A stretch of DNA of 64,000 nt from Agromyces protaetiae. Its GTDB lineage: Bacteria > Actinomycetota > Actinomycetes > Actinomycetales > Microbacteriaceae. Below the pieces are notes generated by a model. It made no database searches, was not told the origin of the DNA, and saw only the letters and a list, made by a program, of their open reading frames with translations. The stretch lies in the NCBI RefSeq assembly GCF_004135405.1, contig NZ_CP035491.1, forward strand, positions 992,001-1,056,000, written 5' to 3'. The stretch's first letter is position 1. Each line of letters starts with the position of its first letter. Made by a program: the position numbers and the translations under genes. This document shows positions 18,097 through 27,204 of this stretch, piece after piece.

Positions 18097-18122
18097 CGGA
18101 ATTGGCCGGCAAGGCCCGCGAC

Positions 18123-18201
18123 GCAATTCAGGAAGGATCGGCAGGCACGCCGGGGCCGGCGTCGGGACACGCCGGCGAGGCGGAGATTCTTCCTGAATTG
18201 C
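18123..18201 (+). repeat. 13-bp perfect inverted repeat before the methyltransferase gene
   Basis: GCAATTCAGGAAG (18123-18135) recurs as its exact reverse complement at 18189-18201 with a 53-nt, G+C-rich loop that can itself fold. The arms are unusually A+T-rich for this genome. It spans most of the gap between the polyketide synthase and the most likely methyltransferase start, so it may control expression of the second gene. Confidence 0.7.
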
Positions 18202-18215
18202 GATCAGGGCGGCGG

Positions 18216-18935
18216 ATGTCACACACGCTCTCCGCGCGCGACGAAGACGCCGTCGAGCTCATGGACGACCCCGCGGCCGACCCCGAAATGCTCGCCCGCA
18301 CCTACGCCCGCTTCGGCACCGTCAACGCGATCGTGTCGGGCCAGCGCGACGTGTACGAGGACTGGGTGCGACCGCGCCTCTCGCGGACGAGCCTCACGCG
18401 CGTGCTCGACATCGGCACGGGCGGCGCCGATCTTCCGCTCAGGATGCTGCGTTGGGCGTCGCGCGAGGGGGTGCGGCTCGAGGTGGTCGCGATCGACCCC
18501 GACCCGCGCGCGGTTGCGTTCGCGCGGTCGGTCTCGGTATCGGGGCTCGTCGTGCGGGCCGCGTCGTCGGCCGACCTCGCGGACGCGGGCGAGCGGTTCG
18601 ACGTCGTGCACTCGAACCACGTGCTCCACCACCTCGACGGGCATGCGTTCGGGGCGCTCCTCGCCGATTCGGAGCGGCTCGTCGCGCCCGGCGGCGTCGC
18701 GGTGCACGGCGACATCGCCCGGTCGCGGTGGGGGTACGCGGGGTTCGCGGCGGCGACCTGGCCGTTCGAGCGCAACCTCCTCAAAGGCACGTTCATCCGC
18801 GCCGACGGGCTCACGTCGATCCGGCGCAGCTTCACGGCACCGGAGCTCGCTGCGGTGCTGCCGCCGGGTTGGCGGGCGCGGCGGGCGTTCCCGTCGCGGC
18901 TCGAGGCGGTGTGGTCGCCTGGCGGCGACCGATGA
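18216..18935 (+). CDS. Class I SAM-dependent methyltransferase of the type III PKS operon
   Basis: Probably C- or O-methylates the aromatic polyketide. It has 239 residues from ATG 18216; a GTG at 18093 overlapping the upstream stop would give 280 and cannot be excluded. Motif I is VLDIGTGGADLPLRMLRWAS, the acidic ribose-binding residues are in VVAIDPDP, and the active-site region is FDVVHSNHVLHHLDGHAFGA. It differs from SrsB of Streptomyces griseus, which is an isoprenylcysteine-methyltransferase-type membrane protein, so the chemistry may differ. It overlaps the next gene by four bases (ATGA). Confidence 0.87.
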   Translation: MSHTLSARDEDAVELMDDPAADPEMLARTYARFGTVNAIVSGQRDVYEDWVRPRLSRTSLTRVLDIGTGGADLPLRMLRWASREGVRLEVVAIDPDPRAVAFARSVSVSGLVVRAASSADLADAGERFDVVHSNHVLHHLDGHAFGALLADSERLVAPGGVAVHGDIARSRWGYAGFAAATWPFERNLLKGTFIRADGLTSIRRSFTAPELAAVLPPGWRARRAFPSRLEAVWSPGGDR

Positions 18936-20122
18936 CGGATGCTTCCGCGTCACCTGAGCGGCACGACGTCGTGATCGTCGGCGCCGGTGCCGTCGGGCTG
19001 CTCCTCGCGTGCCTCGTCGCGCAGCGCGGGTACGACGTCGTCGTGCTCGAACGGCGTGCGACGGCGGGGCATCGGACGCGGGCGATCGGCATCCACCCGC
19101 CGGGCCTCGCAGCGCTCGACGCAGCAGGGGTGGGCGAGGCGGTTCGGGATGCCTCGGTGCCGATCCGTGCGGGCGCGGTGACGTGCGACGGGCGCGTGCT
19201 CGGGCGGCTCGACTTCCGCGGCGAGCCCGTGCGGGCGCTCCCTCAGCATGAGACCGAGGCGCTCCTCGAGGCGCGGCTCGCGGCACTCGCGCCGGAGGCG
19301 CTGCGGCGGGGCGTCGAGGTGGTCGGCGTGCGCGAGCACGACGGGGTCGTCGAGGTGGCGATGCGCGCGGTTCCGGATGTCGCGGGCGCGCCGCCGCGGG
19401 CGGTGCACGCCCCCGTCGTGGTCGGCGCAGACGGCGTGCGGAGCACCGTGCGCGACGCGATCGGCGCGGGCTGGCACGCGGAGCGCGGGCGTGCCGAGTA
19501 CGTCATGGCCGACACTGCGGATGCCACGGGCTCACCGGATCTCGCCCTGCTGCACTTCGAGCGGGCCGGGGTCGTCGAGTCGTTCCCGCTCCCCGACGGG
19601 CGTCGTCGCTGGGTCGCGCTCGTCCGGAAGCCGCCTGCGGCGTTCGACCCCGCCGCGCTCGCGACGATCGTGCGGGCGCGGCTCGGGACATCCGTCGACC
19701 CCGTCTCGATGACCGAGCCGACCGCCTTCACCGCCCGCCAGCGGATCGCCGACCGCTTCGCCGCCGGACGCATCGCACTCGTGGGCGACGCCGCCCACGA
19801 GGTGAGCCCCATCGGCGGACAGGGGATGAACCTCGGCTGGCTCGACGCGCTGCACCTCGACCGGGCGATCGCCGCGGCCCTCCGAGGCTCGGCGAGCTCG
19901 TCCGAGCGGGCCGGGCACGAGGCATCCGACCCCTTCGTCGACTACGCGCGCGCACGACGGCGTGCCGCGCTCCGCGCGATGCGGCAGGCCGCCTTCAACA
20001 TGGCGATGGGCGCGCCTGCCGCGGGTGCGCGCTTGCGCGCGCGCAATGCGCTCGTACGCCTCCTCGCCGTGCCGCCCGTGCGCGGGCAGCTCGAGCGGGC
20101 GTTCACGATGCGGGGGCTGTGA
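18932..20122 (+). CDS. FAD-dependent aromatic monooxygenase of the type III PKS operon
   Basis: Probably hydroxylates the methylated polyketide ring, giving a hydroquinone or quinone. It has 396 residues in the class A flavin monooxygenase fold: the N-terminal GxGxxG in VVIVGAGAVGLLLACLVAQR, the DG motif VVVGADGVRSTVR (about 165) and the GD motif IALVGDAAHEVSPIGGQGMN (about 280). It overlaps the methyltransferase stop and so is translationally coupled. Its position matches srsC in the Streptomyces griseus phenolic-lipid operon. Confidence 0.9.
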   Translation: MTDASASPERHDVVIVGAGAVGLLLACLVAQRGYDVVVLERRATAGHRTRAIGIHPPGLAALDAAGVGEAVRDASVPIRAGAVTCDGRVLGRLDFRGEPVRALPQHETEALLEARLAALAPEALRRGVEVVGVREHDGVVEVAMRAVPDVAGAPPRAVHAPVVVGADGVRSTVRDAIGAGWHAERGRAEYVMADTADATGSPDLALLHFERAGVVESFPLPDGRRRWVALVRKPPAAFDPAALATIVRARLGTSVDPVSMTEPTAFTARQRIADRFAAGRIALVGDAAHEVSPIGGQGMNLGWLDALHLDRAIAAALRGSASSSERAGHEASDPFVDYARARRRAALRAMRQAAFNMAMGAPAAGARLRARNALVRLLAVPPVRGQLERAFTMRGL

Positions 20123-20142
20123 GCCGATCCACTCGCCCCGAC

Positions 20143-20856
20143 CTACCCGGCCGACTCCGCTGCGGCCCGGCGTTCCGCGAGCCGCGCGGCCGCCTTCTCG
20201 ACGAGCGGACCGCGGTTTGCAGCGGCGCTCGCACGGGTGGCCTCGACCTGCGCGGGGTTCGCCTCGGGCCGACCTGGCGCGCCTGCGTCGAACGGCGGCG
20301 CCGGGTCGTACTCGATGCCGAGCTGCACGCCTTTTGCGACCTCCGGCCCGAATATCTCGGCCGCGAGCGTCAACGCGAAGTCGATCCCGCTCGACACGCC
20401 CGCGCCCGTCACGACGTTGCCGTCGCGCACGACGCGCTCGGCGACGGGGATCGCGCCGAGACCCTCGAGCAGCGGCAGCGAGCCCCAGTGGCTCGTCGCA
20501 CGCCTGCCGTCGAGGAGACCCGCGGCGCCGAGCGCGAACGAGCCTGTGCACACGCTCGTGACGTACCGGGCGCCGGGCGCCTGCCGACGCAGGAAGTCGA
20601 GCGCGACCGCGTCGTCGAACAGCTCGAACGCGCCTTGACCGCCGGGGACGAACAGCACGTCGGCCTGCGGGGCATCCTGAATCGTCGTCGTCGGCACGAT
20701 CGAGAAGCCCGCATCGGTCGGCACGGGGTCGAGCGTGTGCCACGCGAGGTGGTGCTCGGTGCCGGGCAGATGCCGGAACACCTGGGCCGGCCCGGTCAGA
20801 TCCAGTTGCGTGACGTTCGGGAAGAGGAGCGAGACGATCCGCAGCGGCTCGGTCAC
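20143..20856 (-). CDS. DJ-1/PfpI-family protein, isonitrile-hydratase-like
   Basis: It has 237 residues from a GTG at 20856 that overlaps the upstream gene's stop. It is a glutamine-amidotransferase-like fold with the nucleophile-elbow cysteine in [18 protein letters not shown] and a preceding acidic motif (DLTGPAQVF). The ATSHWG motif and overall plan match isonitrile hydratase and GlxA N-terminal domains; there is no AraC DNA-binding tail, so it is a stand-alone enzyme. It is co-transcribed with the Ddn-like flavin/F420 reductase. Confidence 0.85.
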   Translation of the reverse strand: MTEPLRIVSLLFPNVTQLDLTGPAQVFRHLPGTEHHLAWHTLDPVPTDAGFSIVPTTTIQDAPQADVLFVPGGQGAFELFDDAVALDFLRRQAPGARYVTSVCTGSFALGAAGLLDGRRATSHWGSLPLLEGLGAIPVAERVVRDGNVVTGAGVSSGIDFALTLAAEIFGPEVAKGVQLGIEYDPAPPFDAGAPGRPEANPAQVEATRASAAANRGPLVEKAAARLAERRAAAESAG

Positions 20857-21296
20857 AGCACCTGCGCGCGCTCGAGCACGAACACGGGGATCCGCCGCTC
20901 GGTCTTCGTCTGGTAGCCGTCGTAGTCGGGCCAGGTCTCGTTGGCGCGCGCCCACCACGTGTCGTATTCGGCGCCCTCGAGCTCGCGGGCGACGTAGTCG
21001 TGCTTCTCCGCTCCGTCTTGCAGTTCGACGTGCGGGTTCTTCAGCAGGTTCCAGTACCACTGCGGGTGCTCGGGCGCGCCGCCGCGCGAGGCGACGACCG
21101 CGTACTCGCCGTCGTGCTCGACGCGCATGAGCGCGGTCTTGCGGAGCTTGCCCGACTTCGCACCGACCGTCGTGAGCACGATGATCGGCCGCCCGCGCAG
21201 CGTGTTCGCCTCGCCGCCCGCGGTCTCCTCGAACTTCTCGGCCTGGACACGCGCCCACTCCGACGTGCTCGGCGCGTACTCTCCCTGAAGCGGCAT
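20853..21296 (-). CDS. Ddn-like F420/flavin-dependent nitroreductase-family protein
   Basis: It has 147 residues, the usual size of deazaflavin-dependent (F420) reductases with the split-barrel fold. It contains [20 protein letters not shown], the cofactor-phosphate-binding region, [20 protein letters not shown] and the C-terminal FPV-type segment [10 protein letters not shown]. Members reduce quinones, nitroaromatics or unsaturated esters with F420H2. F420 synthesis genes (cofE, cofC) at 56-58 kb fit this. The ATG has GAGGGAGAT upstream. Confidence 0.9.
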   Translation of the reverse strand: MPLQGEYAPSTSEWARVQAEKFEETAGGEANTLRGRPIIVLTTVGAKSGKLRKTALMRVEHDGEYAVVASRGGAPEHPQWYWNLLKNPHVELQDGAEKHDYVARELEGAEYDTWWARANETWPDYDGYQTKTERRIPVFVLERAQVL

Positions 21297-21384
21297 GATC
21301 TCCCTCTCGCGTTGCTTCTTCACGACAACCCTCGCACGGCGCAACCCATTCCGGCGGACGCGCGGTTGGCAGAGAATGACGGGT

Positions 21385-21890
21385 ATGAGCCCCGATGTCG
21401 ACGATCCGTACGTGCTCGGGCCCGGCCTCCTGCCGACGCCGTTCACGGCGGACGAGATCAGGGCCGGATGTCCCGACGGGCGCACCATCAGGCTGCTCGT
21501 CGAGCCCGCCCACGGGTCGTCGTTCGTTCGGGTCAACCGCTTCACGCTGGGGACGACGAAGGCGCGACGATCGAGCGGTGGCGCGAAGCGCCGGGCGGCG
21601 GGGTCGACGGGGAGGTCGAGCGCGAGCGGTCGAGCTGGCGCGATCTGCAGGAGCATGCGGCGTTCCCCGAGACGACGACGACCGTCACGGGCGCCGAGCT
21701 CTCGCTGCCGATCGGCAAGGTCGAGTGCCTCAGGTTCGAGACGCGGTTCGGGCCCGAGGCGGATGCCCCGGTCGCGCGCTTCTGGTTCGCGCGGGCCCAT
21801 GCGGGCATGCCCGTTCGCTACGAACTGCCCGCCGAGGGCGGCGGGGTCGACGCGACGACGATGATCGGTGACGAGGTGGTCGCGGGCTGA
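21385..21890 (+). pseudogene. Conserved hypothetical gene with a -1 frameshift in a G run
   Basis: The start ([20 protein letters not shown] to VNRFTLG) is in one frame and the rest ([20 protein letters not shown] to [11 protein letters not shown]) in the next. Adding one G to GGGG at 21549-21552 restores an uninterrupted protein of about 168 residues. I do not recognise the family; a hydrophilic, beta-rich protein with a Glu/Arg-rich middle is visible. The break is of the same kind as those at 16.2, 30.0 and 35.7 kb and is probably a sequencing error. Confidence 0.7.
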
Positions 21891-21949
21891 GACGGCGGGC
21901 TGAGTCGGCGGGCTGAGTCGGCTCCTCCACGGATGCCTCGTGGCGCACG

Positions 21950-21958
21950 TTATCCACA
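21950..21958 (+). promoter_or_regulatory. Perfect DnaA box (TTATCCACA)
   Basis: A consensus DnaA box, in the context CGTTATCCACAGGG, lies in the intergenic region upstream of vapBC. An identical 14-nt context occurs at 30855-30868. Isolated strong boxes can titrate DnaA or mark DnaA-regulated promoters. Confidence 0.5.
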
Positions 21959-21974
21959 GGGAATCGTTGCCGTG

Positions 21975-21989
21975 CATGTGCAGCACATG
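21975..21989. promoter_or_regulatory. 15-bp palindrome upstream of vapB, likely autoregulatory operator
   Basis: CATGTGCAGCACATG is a perfect dyad around its central A and lies 12 bp before the antitoxin ATG, with TTGCCG a few bases further upstream as a possible -35. VapB antitoxins bind such palindromes over their own promoter, alone or with VapC. Confidence 0.7.
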
Positions 21990-22001
21990 TAGCCTGCGAG
22001 C

Positions 22002-22271
22002 ATGCCGCGCATGCTGCAAGTCCGGAACCTCCCCGACGACGTCCACGCCAAGCTCAAGGCCCGGGCCGCCGCCGAGCGCATGACGCTGTCCGACTACGTC
22101 GCCCGTGAGCTCGCGAAACTCGTCGAGTACCGCTCGAACGCCGAGATCCTCCAGGCGCTGCGGGCGCGCAATCTGGAGCGTCGTGGTGGCGTGCCGCCGA
22201 CCCCCGAAGAGGTCGAGGCCGAGAAGCAGGCGATCGTCGACGCCATCCGCGCCGAGCGCGAGTCGCGCTGA
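22002..22271 (+). CDS. vapB: FitA/VapB-type antitoxin (ribbon-helix-helix)
   Basis: It has 89 residues. The N-terminal ribbon-helix-helix DNA-binding part is [20 protein letters not shown] and [20 protein letters not shown]; the C-terminal charged tail ([20 protein letters not shown]) would wrap around and neutralise the toxin. Its stop overlaps the toxin ATG by one base. A palindromic operator precedes it. The type follows the FitA-like subclass common in actinobacteria. Confidence 0.9.
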   Translation: MPRMLQVRNLPDDVHAKLKARAAAERMTLSDYVARELAKLVEYRSNAEILQALRARNLERRGGVPPTPEEVEAEKQAIVDAIRAERESR

Positions 22272-22675
22272 TGCCGCTCGCGTCACGCGGGCCCGTGGTG
22301 GCCGATGCCGCGGCGATCCTCCACACGCTGCGGTCGAAGATCGGCGACCGCATCACCGAACTCGTCGAGGCATCCGACCTCCACGCGCCGACCGTCGTCG
22401 ACTACGAGGTGCTCTCGGGGCTTCGCAGACAGGCGCTCCACCGGACGATCACCGAGTCGGCCGCCCGCGAGTCCGTCGAGGCCTTCGAAGTGCTCGAGGT
22501 GACGAGGCACCCGGCCCACGCGATCCGCCGCCGCATCTGGGAACTCCGCCACCGGTTCACCGCGTACGACGCCGGCTACGTCGCCCTCGCCGAAGCGCTC
22601 GGCATCCCTCTCGTGACACTCGACCGGCGCCTCGCGCGCGAGGCCGAGCGGCACTGCGACGTGATCGTCGGCTGA
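22271..22675 (+). CDS. vapC: VapC-type PIN-domain toxin ribonuclease
   Basis: It has 134 residues with the PIN fold, a Mg2+-dependent RNase that typically cuts tRNA or rRNA. Acidic catalytic residues are recognisable: Asp12 in [12 protein letters not shown], Glu in [13 protein letters not shown] (about 47), Asp in [20 protein letters not shown] (about 99) and the last Asp of VTLD. It is coupled to the antitoxin by a one-base overlap. It seems intact, so the module may be active. Confidence 0.9.
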   Translation: MPLASRGPVVADAAAILHTLRSKIGDRITELVEASDLHAPTVVDYEVLSGLRRQALHRTITESAARESVEAFEVLEVTRHPAHAIRRRIWELRHRFTAYDAGYVALAEALGIPLVTLDRRLAREAERHCDVIVG

Positions 22676-22762
22676 GGTCCGGGCGGCGTTCGCGCCGAGC
22701 ACTGGCGGGCGCCGAGGCATCCGTCTACCGTGATCCGCGGGGGAACGACCGGGCGGGACATC

Positions 22763-22790
22763 CGGAATACTCCCAGCCATCGGCAAAGTT
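22763..22790 (+). promoter_or_regulatory. Possible SigH-type promoter of clpB (GGAA-N21-GTT)
   Basis: GGAAT at 22763 and GTT at 22788 fit the loose SigH/SigR pattern GGAA-N18-21-GTT. The right end overlaps the HspR operator. SigH plus HspR control of clpB is established in mycobacteria; for this genome it is inference. The 14-mer starting here also occurs upstream of the nitroreductase gene. Confidence 0.45.
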
Positions 22791-22808
22791 GAGTCTTGTA
22801 GGCTCAAG
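22788..22808. promoter_or_regulatory. HAIR-like operator for HspR in front of clpB
   Basis: GTTGAGT, seven bases, GCTCAAG: this matches the known HAIR consensus CTTGAGT-N7-ACTCAAG at 12 of 14 positions. It ends 18 bp before the clpB GTG start, where bound HspR would block transcription. The hspR gene lies at 2.3 kb of this window. Confidence 0.88.
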
Positions 22809-22826
22809 TTTGAAGAAGGGACATCC

Positions 22827-25070
22827 GTGGCCAACATGCAGGGCGCGCCGAGCTCGCAAGACGAGCAGAAGTCGGCGCTCGAACAGTTCGGCGTGAACCT
22901 CACCGACCTCGCGAAGCAGGGCAAGCTCGACCCCGTCATCGGGCGGGATGCCGAAATCCGTCGAGTCAGTCAGGTGCTCACGCGACGCACGAAGAACAAC
23001 CCCGTGCTCATCGGCGAGCCCGGCGTCGGCAAGACCGCCGTCGTCGAGGGGCTCGCGCAGCGCATCGTCGCGGGCGACGTCGCCGAGTCGCTCAAGTCGA
23101 AGCAGCTCGTCTCGCTCGACATCGCCGCGCTCGTCGCGGGCGCGATGTACCGCGGGCAGTTCGAGGAGCGGCTGAAGAGCGTGCTCAAAGAGATCGACGA
23201 GTCCGAGGGCGAGATCATCACCTTCGTCGACGAGCTGCACCTCCTCATGGGCGCCGGCGGCGGCGAAGGCTCGGTCGCGGCCTCCAACATGCTGAAGCCC
23301 ATGCTCGCGCGCGGCGAGCTGCACCTCATCGGCGCGACGACGCTCGACGAGTACCGCGAGTACATCGAGAAGGACGCCGCCCTCGAACGCCGCTTCCAGC
23401 AGGTCTACGTCGGCGAGCCGTCGGTCGAAGACACCGTCGCGATCCTCCGCGGACTCAAGGGCCGCTACGAGGCGCACCACGGCGTCACGATCACCGACGC
23501 CGCACTCGTCGCCGCGGCATCCCTCTCGAACCGCTACATCACCGCGCGCCAACTGCCCGACAAGGCCATCGACCTCATCGACGAGGCCATGTCGCGCCTC
23601 AAGATGGAGATCGACTCGAGCCCCGTCGAGATCGACCAGCTCAAGCGCGAGGTCGACCGCATGAAGCTCGAAGAGCTCGCCCTCAAGAAAGAGAAAGACG
23701 ACGCGTCGAAGGAGCGGCTCGCGAAGCTTCGCGAAACGCTCGTCGGCAAGGAGCGCGACCTCGCGACGCTCGAAGCGCGCTGGGCGCGCGAGCGACTGGG
23801 CCTCAACCGCGTCGGCGAGCTCAAGAAGCAGCTCGACGAGGCGACGACCCAGCGCGACCTCGCGCTGCGCGAGGGCAACTACCCGAAGGCGTCCAAGCTC
23901 GAGTACGAGACGATCGCGCAGCTCCAGCGCGACATCGTGGCGGCCGAGCAGGCCGATGAGTCAGGCGGCACTGGTGACCCTGCCGAACCGCGCATGGTCA
24001 ACGAGCAGGTGACCGAAGAGGACATCGCCGCCGTCATCGCCGCCTGGACGGGCATCCCCGTCGGCAAGCTCATGCAGGGCGAGACCGAGAAGCTCCTGCA
24101 CCTCGAGGCCGAACTCGGGAAGCGCCTCATCGGGCAGAAGCCCGCCGTCGCGGCCGTCGCCGACGCCGTGCGCCGCTCGCGGGCGGGCATCAGCGACCCC
24201 AACCGCCCCACCGGGTCGTTCCTCTTCCTCGGCCCGACGGGCGTCGGCAAGACCGAGCTCGCGAAGGCGCTCGCCGAGTTCCTCTTCGACGACGAGCACG
24301 CGATGGTGCGCATCGACATGTCGGAGTACGGCGAGAAGCACTCGGTGTCGCGCCTCGTCGGCGCCCCTCCCGGGTACATCGGGTACGAGCAGGGCGGGCA
24401 GCTCACCGAGGCCGTGCGGCGCCGACCGTACTCGGTGATCCTCCTCGACGAGGTCGAGAAGGCGCATCCCGAGGTGTTCGACGTGCTGCTCCAGGTGCTC
24501 GACGACGGCCGTCTCACCGACGGGCAGGGGCGCACGGTCGACTTCCGGAACGTCATCCTCATCCTCACGTCGAACCTCGGGTCGCAGTACCTCGTCGACC
24601 CGACGCTCTCGTGGCCCGAGAAAGAGGAAGCGGTGCTGCAGACCGTGCGGCAATCGTTCAAGCCCGAGTTCTTGAACCGGCTCGACGACATCGTCGTGTT
24701 CGCGGCGCTCAGCGAAGCCGAGCTCGCGTCGATCGTGAACCTCTACATCGACCGGCTCAGCGCGCGACTGCACGAGCGGCGCCTCGAGCTCGGCGTCACG
24801 CCCGACGCGCGCGCCTGGCTCGCCGAGCGCGGCTACGACCCGCTCTATGGCGCACGGCCGCTCCGCAGGCTCATGCAGCGCGAGATCGACGACCGGCTCG
24901 CGAGGGCCCTGCTCGACGGCTCGGTGCGCGACGGCGACCACGTCATGGTCGAGCTCGCGGCCGACGGCGAGGGGCTCGTCGTGTCGCGCGTGGCCGGGCA
25001 GGGTAGGTCGGATGCCTCGGGGGCGACGTCTGCCGACGACGACGTGATCGACGCCGAGATCGTCGAATAG
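22827..25070 (+). CDS. clpB: Protein disaggregase ClpB without N-terminal domain
   Basis: Hsp100 AAA+ hexamer that extracts proteins from aggregates together with DnaK. It has 747 residues against about 860 for the full family because the Clp_N domain is missing; the protein starts just before AAA-1. Walker A1 is GEPGVGKT (63-70) and Walker B1 FVDELHLL. The coiled-coil middle domain (about 270-390) marks ClpB rather than ClpC. Walker A2 is GPTGVGKT (469-476) and Walker B2 [12 protein letters not shown]. The tail is acidic and disordered. No Clp_N-like sequence precedes the GTG; the HspR operator lies there instead, so the short form is genuine. Confidence 0.95.
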   Translation: MANMQGAPSSQDEQKSALEQFGVNLTDLAKQGKLDPVIGRDAEIRRVSQVLTRRTKNNPVLIGEPGVGKTAVVEGLAQRIVAGDVAESLKSKQLVSLDIAALVAGAMYRGQFEERLKSVLKEIDESEGEIITFVDELHLLMGAGGGEGSVAASNMLKPMLARGELHLIGATTLDEYREYIEKDAALERRFQQVYVGEPSVEDTVAILRGLKGRYEAHHGVTITDAALVAAASLSNRYITARQLPDKAIDLIDEAMSRLKMEIDSSPVEIDQLKREVDRMKLEELALKKEKDDASKERLAKLRETLVGKERDLATLEARWARERLGLNRVGELKKQLDEATTQRDLALREGNYPKASKLEYETIAQLQRDIVAAEQADESGGTGDPAEPRMVNEQVTEEDIAAVIAAWTGIPVGKLMQGETEKLLHLEAELGKRLIGQKPAVAAVADAVRRSRAGISDPNRPTGSFLFLGPTGVGKTELAKALAEFLFDDEHAMVRIDMSEYGEKHSVSRLVGAPPGYIGYEQGGQLTEAVRRRPYSVILLDEVEKAHPEVFDVLLQVLDDGRLTDGQGRTVDFRNVILILTSNLGSQYLVDPTLSWPEKEEAVLQTVRQSFKPEFLNRLDDIVVFAALSEAELASIVNLYIDRLSARLHERRLELGVTPDARAWLAERGYDPLYGARPLRRLMQREIDDRLARALLDGSVRDGDHVMVELAADGEGLVVSRVAGQGRSDASGATSADDDVIDAEIVE

Positions 25071-25149
25071 CGCGCTCGCGGCTTCGCTGCTCGCTGCGGG
25101 CGATGTCGGAGGGCCGGCGTAGCGTGACCCCTGAGCGGAGGGGGACGCG

Positions 25150-25521
25150 ATGGACTGGAAGATCGAGCTCATCTTCGTACCGGTGACCGACGTCGACCGG
25201 GCGAAGGACTTCTACGTGAAGATCGGCTTCAACGCCGACCACGACCAACGGCCGTTCGACGGCCTGCGGTTCGTGCAGCTGACGCCGCCGGGGTCGGCCT
25301 GCTCGATCGCGATCGGCGAAGGGCTCGGCATCGACCTCGAGCCCGGGCGCCAGAACACGATCCAGGTCGTCGTGCCCGACGCCGACGAAGCGCTCGCGCA
25401 TCTGCGGGGGCTCGGCGTCGAGGCCGACGGCGTCGAAGAGCTCGATTGGGGTCGATTCGTGTCGTTCGCCGATCCCGACGGCAACCGCTGGACGCTGCAG
25501 CAGTTGCCCGCCCGAGGCTGA
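25150..25521 (+). CDS. Glyoxalase/VOC-family protein
   Basis: It has 123 residues with a single vicinal-oxygen-chelate unit of two beta-alpha-beta-beta-beta modules: KIELIFVPVTDVDRAKDFYV at the start and GRFVSFADPDGNRWTLQQLP at the end. Metal-ligand candidates at the usual positions are not all conserved, so it may bind a ligand rather than catalyse. AGCGGAGGGG precedes the ATG. The substrate is unknown. Confidence 0.85.
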   Translation: MDWKIELIFVPVTDVDRAKDFYVKIGFNADHDQRPFDGLRFVQLTPPGSACSIAIGEGLGIDLEPGRQNTIQVVVPDADEALAHLRGLGVEADGVEELDWGRFVSFADPDGNRWTLQQLPARG

Positions 25522-25569
25522 TCGGGCGGGGCGCGTCCGCGGTTCACCTCGACCCTCTACGATGCCGCC

Positions 25570-27174
25570 ATGCTCGTGCTGCGGGAGGACGGTACGCGGG
25601 CGGACGCCTCGCGCTCGCTCATCGTCGAGACCGACCGGGGTGCGGTGCGCGGCATCCGCCGTCGCGGGGTACGGATCTGGCGCGGCATCCCGTACGCCGC
25701 GTCGACCGCGGGCCGTGGCCGATTCCGCGCTCCGCGCGACGCACCCGGCTGGAGCGGCGTGCGCGACGCGAGCCGGTTCGGGCCGGTCGCGCCGCAGCGC
25801 CGCAACGGGCAGTTCCTCGGTGCGCCCGACCGACTCGCCCGCAGCGAGGACTGCCTGACGGTCAACGTCATCGCACCCGACGAGCGCGGCACAGCTGGCG
25901 GCGGTGCCGGGCGCTCCGGTCGAACCGGTCTGCGGCCCGTCATGGTCTTCATCCACGGCGGCGCGTACACCGTCGGGTCGTCGCGCGAGTATCCGCACCA
26001 GGGCGAGCGGCTCGTGCGTGCGTACGGCGTCGTCTCGGTCTCGTTCAACTACCGGTTGGGCGCCCTCGGGTGGCTCGACTTCCGCGCATACGCGCAGCCG
26101 GGGCATCCGTTCGATGTCAACGTCGGCCTCCGCGACCAGGTCGCCGCACTCGAGTGGGTGCGCCGCAATATCGGCGCCTTCGGCGGCGACCCCTCTCGCG
26201 TGACGCTCTACGGCGAGTCGTCGGGCGCGAACGCGGTCACGACCCTCATGACCGTGCCGGCGGCCGAGGGGCTCTTCGCGCGGGCGATCGCGCAGTCGTC
26301 GCCCGCGAACGCCGTCTACCTGCCCGAGACGGCGGCGACGTGGGCGCGCGAGTACGTCGCAGAGCTCAGTCGGCTCGTCGACGAGGACGACGTCGAAGGC
26401 GAGGCGGTCGACGAAGCGGGCCGGATGCTTCGCACCGCCGACACCGAACTCCTGTGCGAGGCCGCGACGGCCCTCGCGGTGCGCACGCCCGACGAGTACC
26501 CCGGGACGATCAGCTTCGCACCCGTCATCGACGGCGACTTCTTGCCCCATCGGCCGCTCGATGCCTTCCGCGACGGCCTCGCCCACCGCGTGCCGCTGAT
26601 CATCGGCACGAACGACCGCGAGGGGTCGCTCTTCGAGGGACGCATCGGCATCCTCCCGACGACGAAGCCGCGCATCCGCGCGATCTTCGCCAACACGAAG
26701 AAGCCGGCGCGCAAGGCCATCAAGCGCCGCTACCCGGGCCTCCCCGAGCGGCGGGCCGCGGCCGACTTCGGCGGCGACTTCACGTTCTGGTACCCGAGCG
26801 TCAAGGTCGCCGAACGCCACTCGCGCTACGCGCCCGTGTTCGCGTACCGGTTCGACGCGGCCCCGCGCACCGCGCGTCTCCTCGAGCTCGACGCGACGCA
26901 CGGGCTCGAGCTCTTCGCCCTGTTCGAGAAGTTCGACACCCCCGTCGGCACGGCGCTCACGGTGCTCGGCGGCAGGCGGATGTTCCGCGGGGTCGGGCGG
27001 CGGATGCAACGGCACTGGACGGCATTCGCGGCGAGCGGGCGACCCGGCGAGGGATGGCCCGAGTACGAGGAACGGCACCGCCGCACACTCGTGTTCGACC
27101 GGGTCGACCGCGTCGTCCTCGATCCTCGGCGCAAGAAGCGCCTGGCGTGGCAGGAGTTCGTACCGCACGTGTGA
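25570..27174 (+). CDS. Type B carboxylesterase
   Basis: Alpha/beta-hydrolase that cleaves carboxylic esters. It has 534 residues. Family marks are IWRGIPYAASTAGRGRFRAP, the early motif SEDCLTVNV, the oxyanion hole MVFIHGGAYTVGS and the nucleophile elbow GESSGA with Ser217. The catalytic acid and the His are expected in the C-terminal third (LELDATHGLELFALFEKF holds a candidate His). No signal peptide is visible. It is convergent with the MFS gene. Confidence 0.9.
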   Translation: MLVLREDGTRADASRSLIVETDRGAVRGIRRRGVRIWRGIPYAASTAGRGRFRAPRDAPGWSGVRDASRFGPVAPQRRNGQFLGAPDRLARSEDCLTVNVIAPDERGTAGGGAGRSGRTGLRPVMVFIHGGAYTVGSSREYPHQGERLVRAYGVVSVSFNYRLGALGWLDFRAYAQPGHPFDVNVGLRDQVAALEWVRRNIGAFGGDPSRVTLYGESSGANAVTTLMTVPAAEGLFARAIAQSSPANAVYLPETAATWAREYVAELSRLVDEDDVEGEAVDEAGRMLRTADTELLCEAATALAVRTPDEYPGTISFAPVIDGDFLPHRPLDAFRDGLAHRVPLIIGTNDREGSLFEGRIGILPTTKPRIRAIFANTKKPARKAIKRRYPGLPERRAAADFGGDFTFWYPSVKVAERHSRYAPVFAYRFDAAPRTARLLELDATHGLELFALFEKFDTPVGTALTVLGGRRMFRGVGRRMQRHWTAFAASGRPGEGWPEYEERHRRTLVFDRVDRVVLDPRRKKRLAWQEFVPHV

Positions 27175-27204
27175 GCGGTGCGTGTCCGCAAGCGTGGACG
27201 GGTC

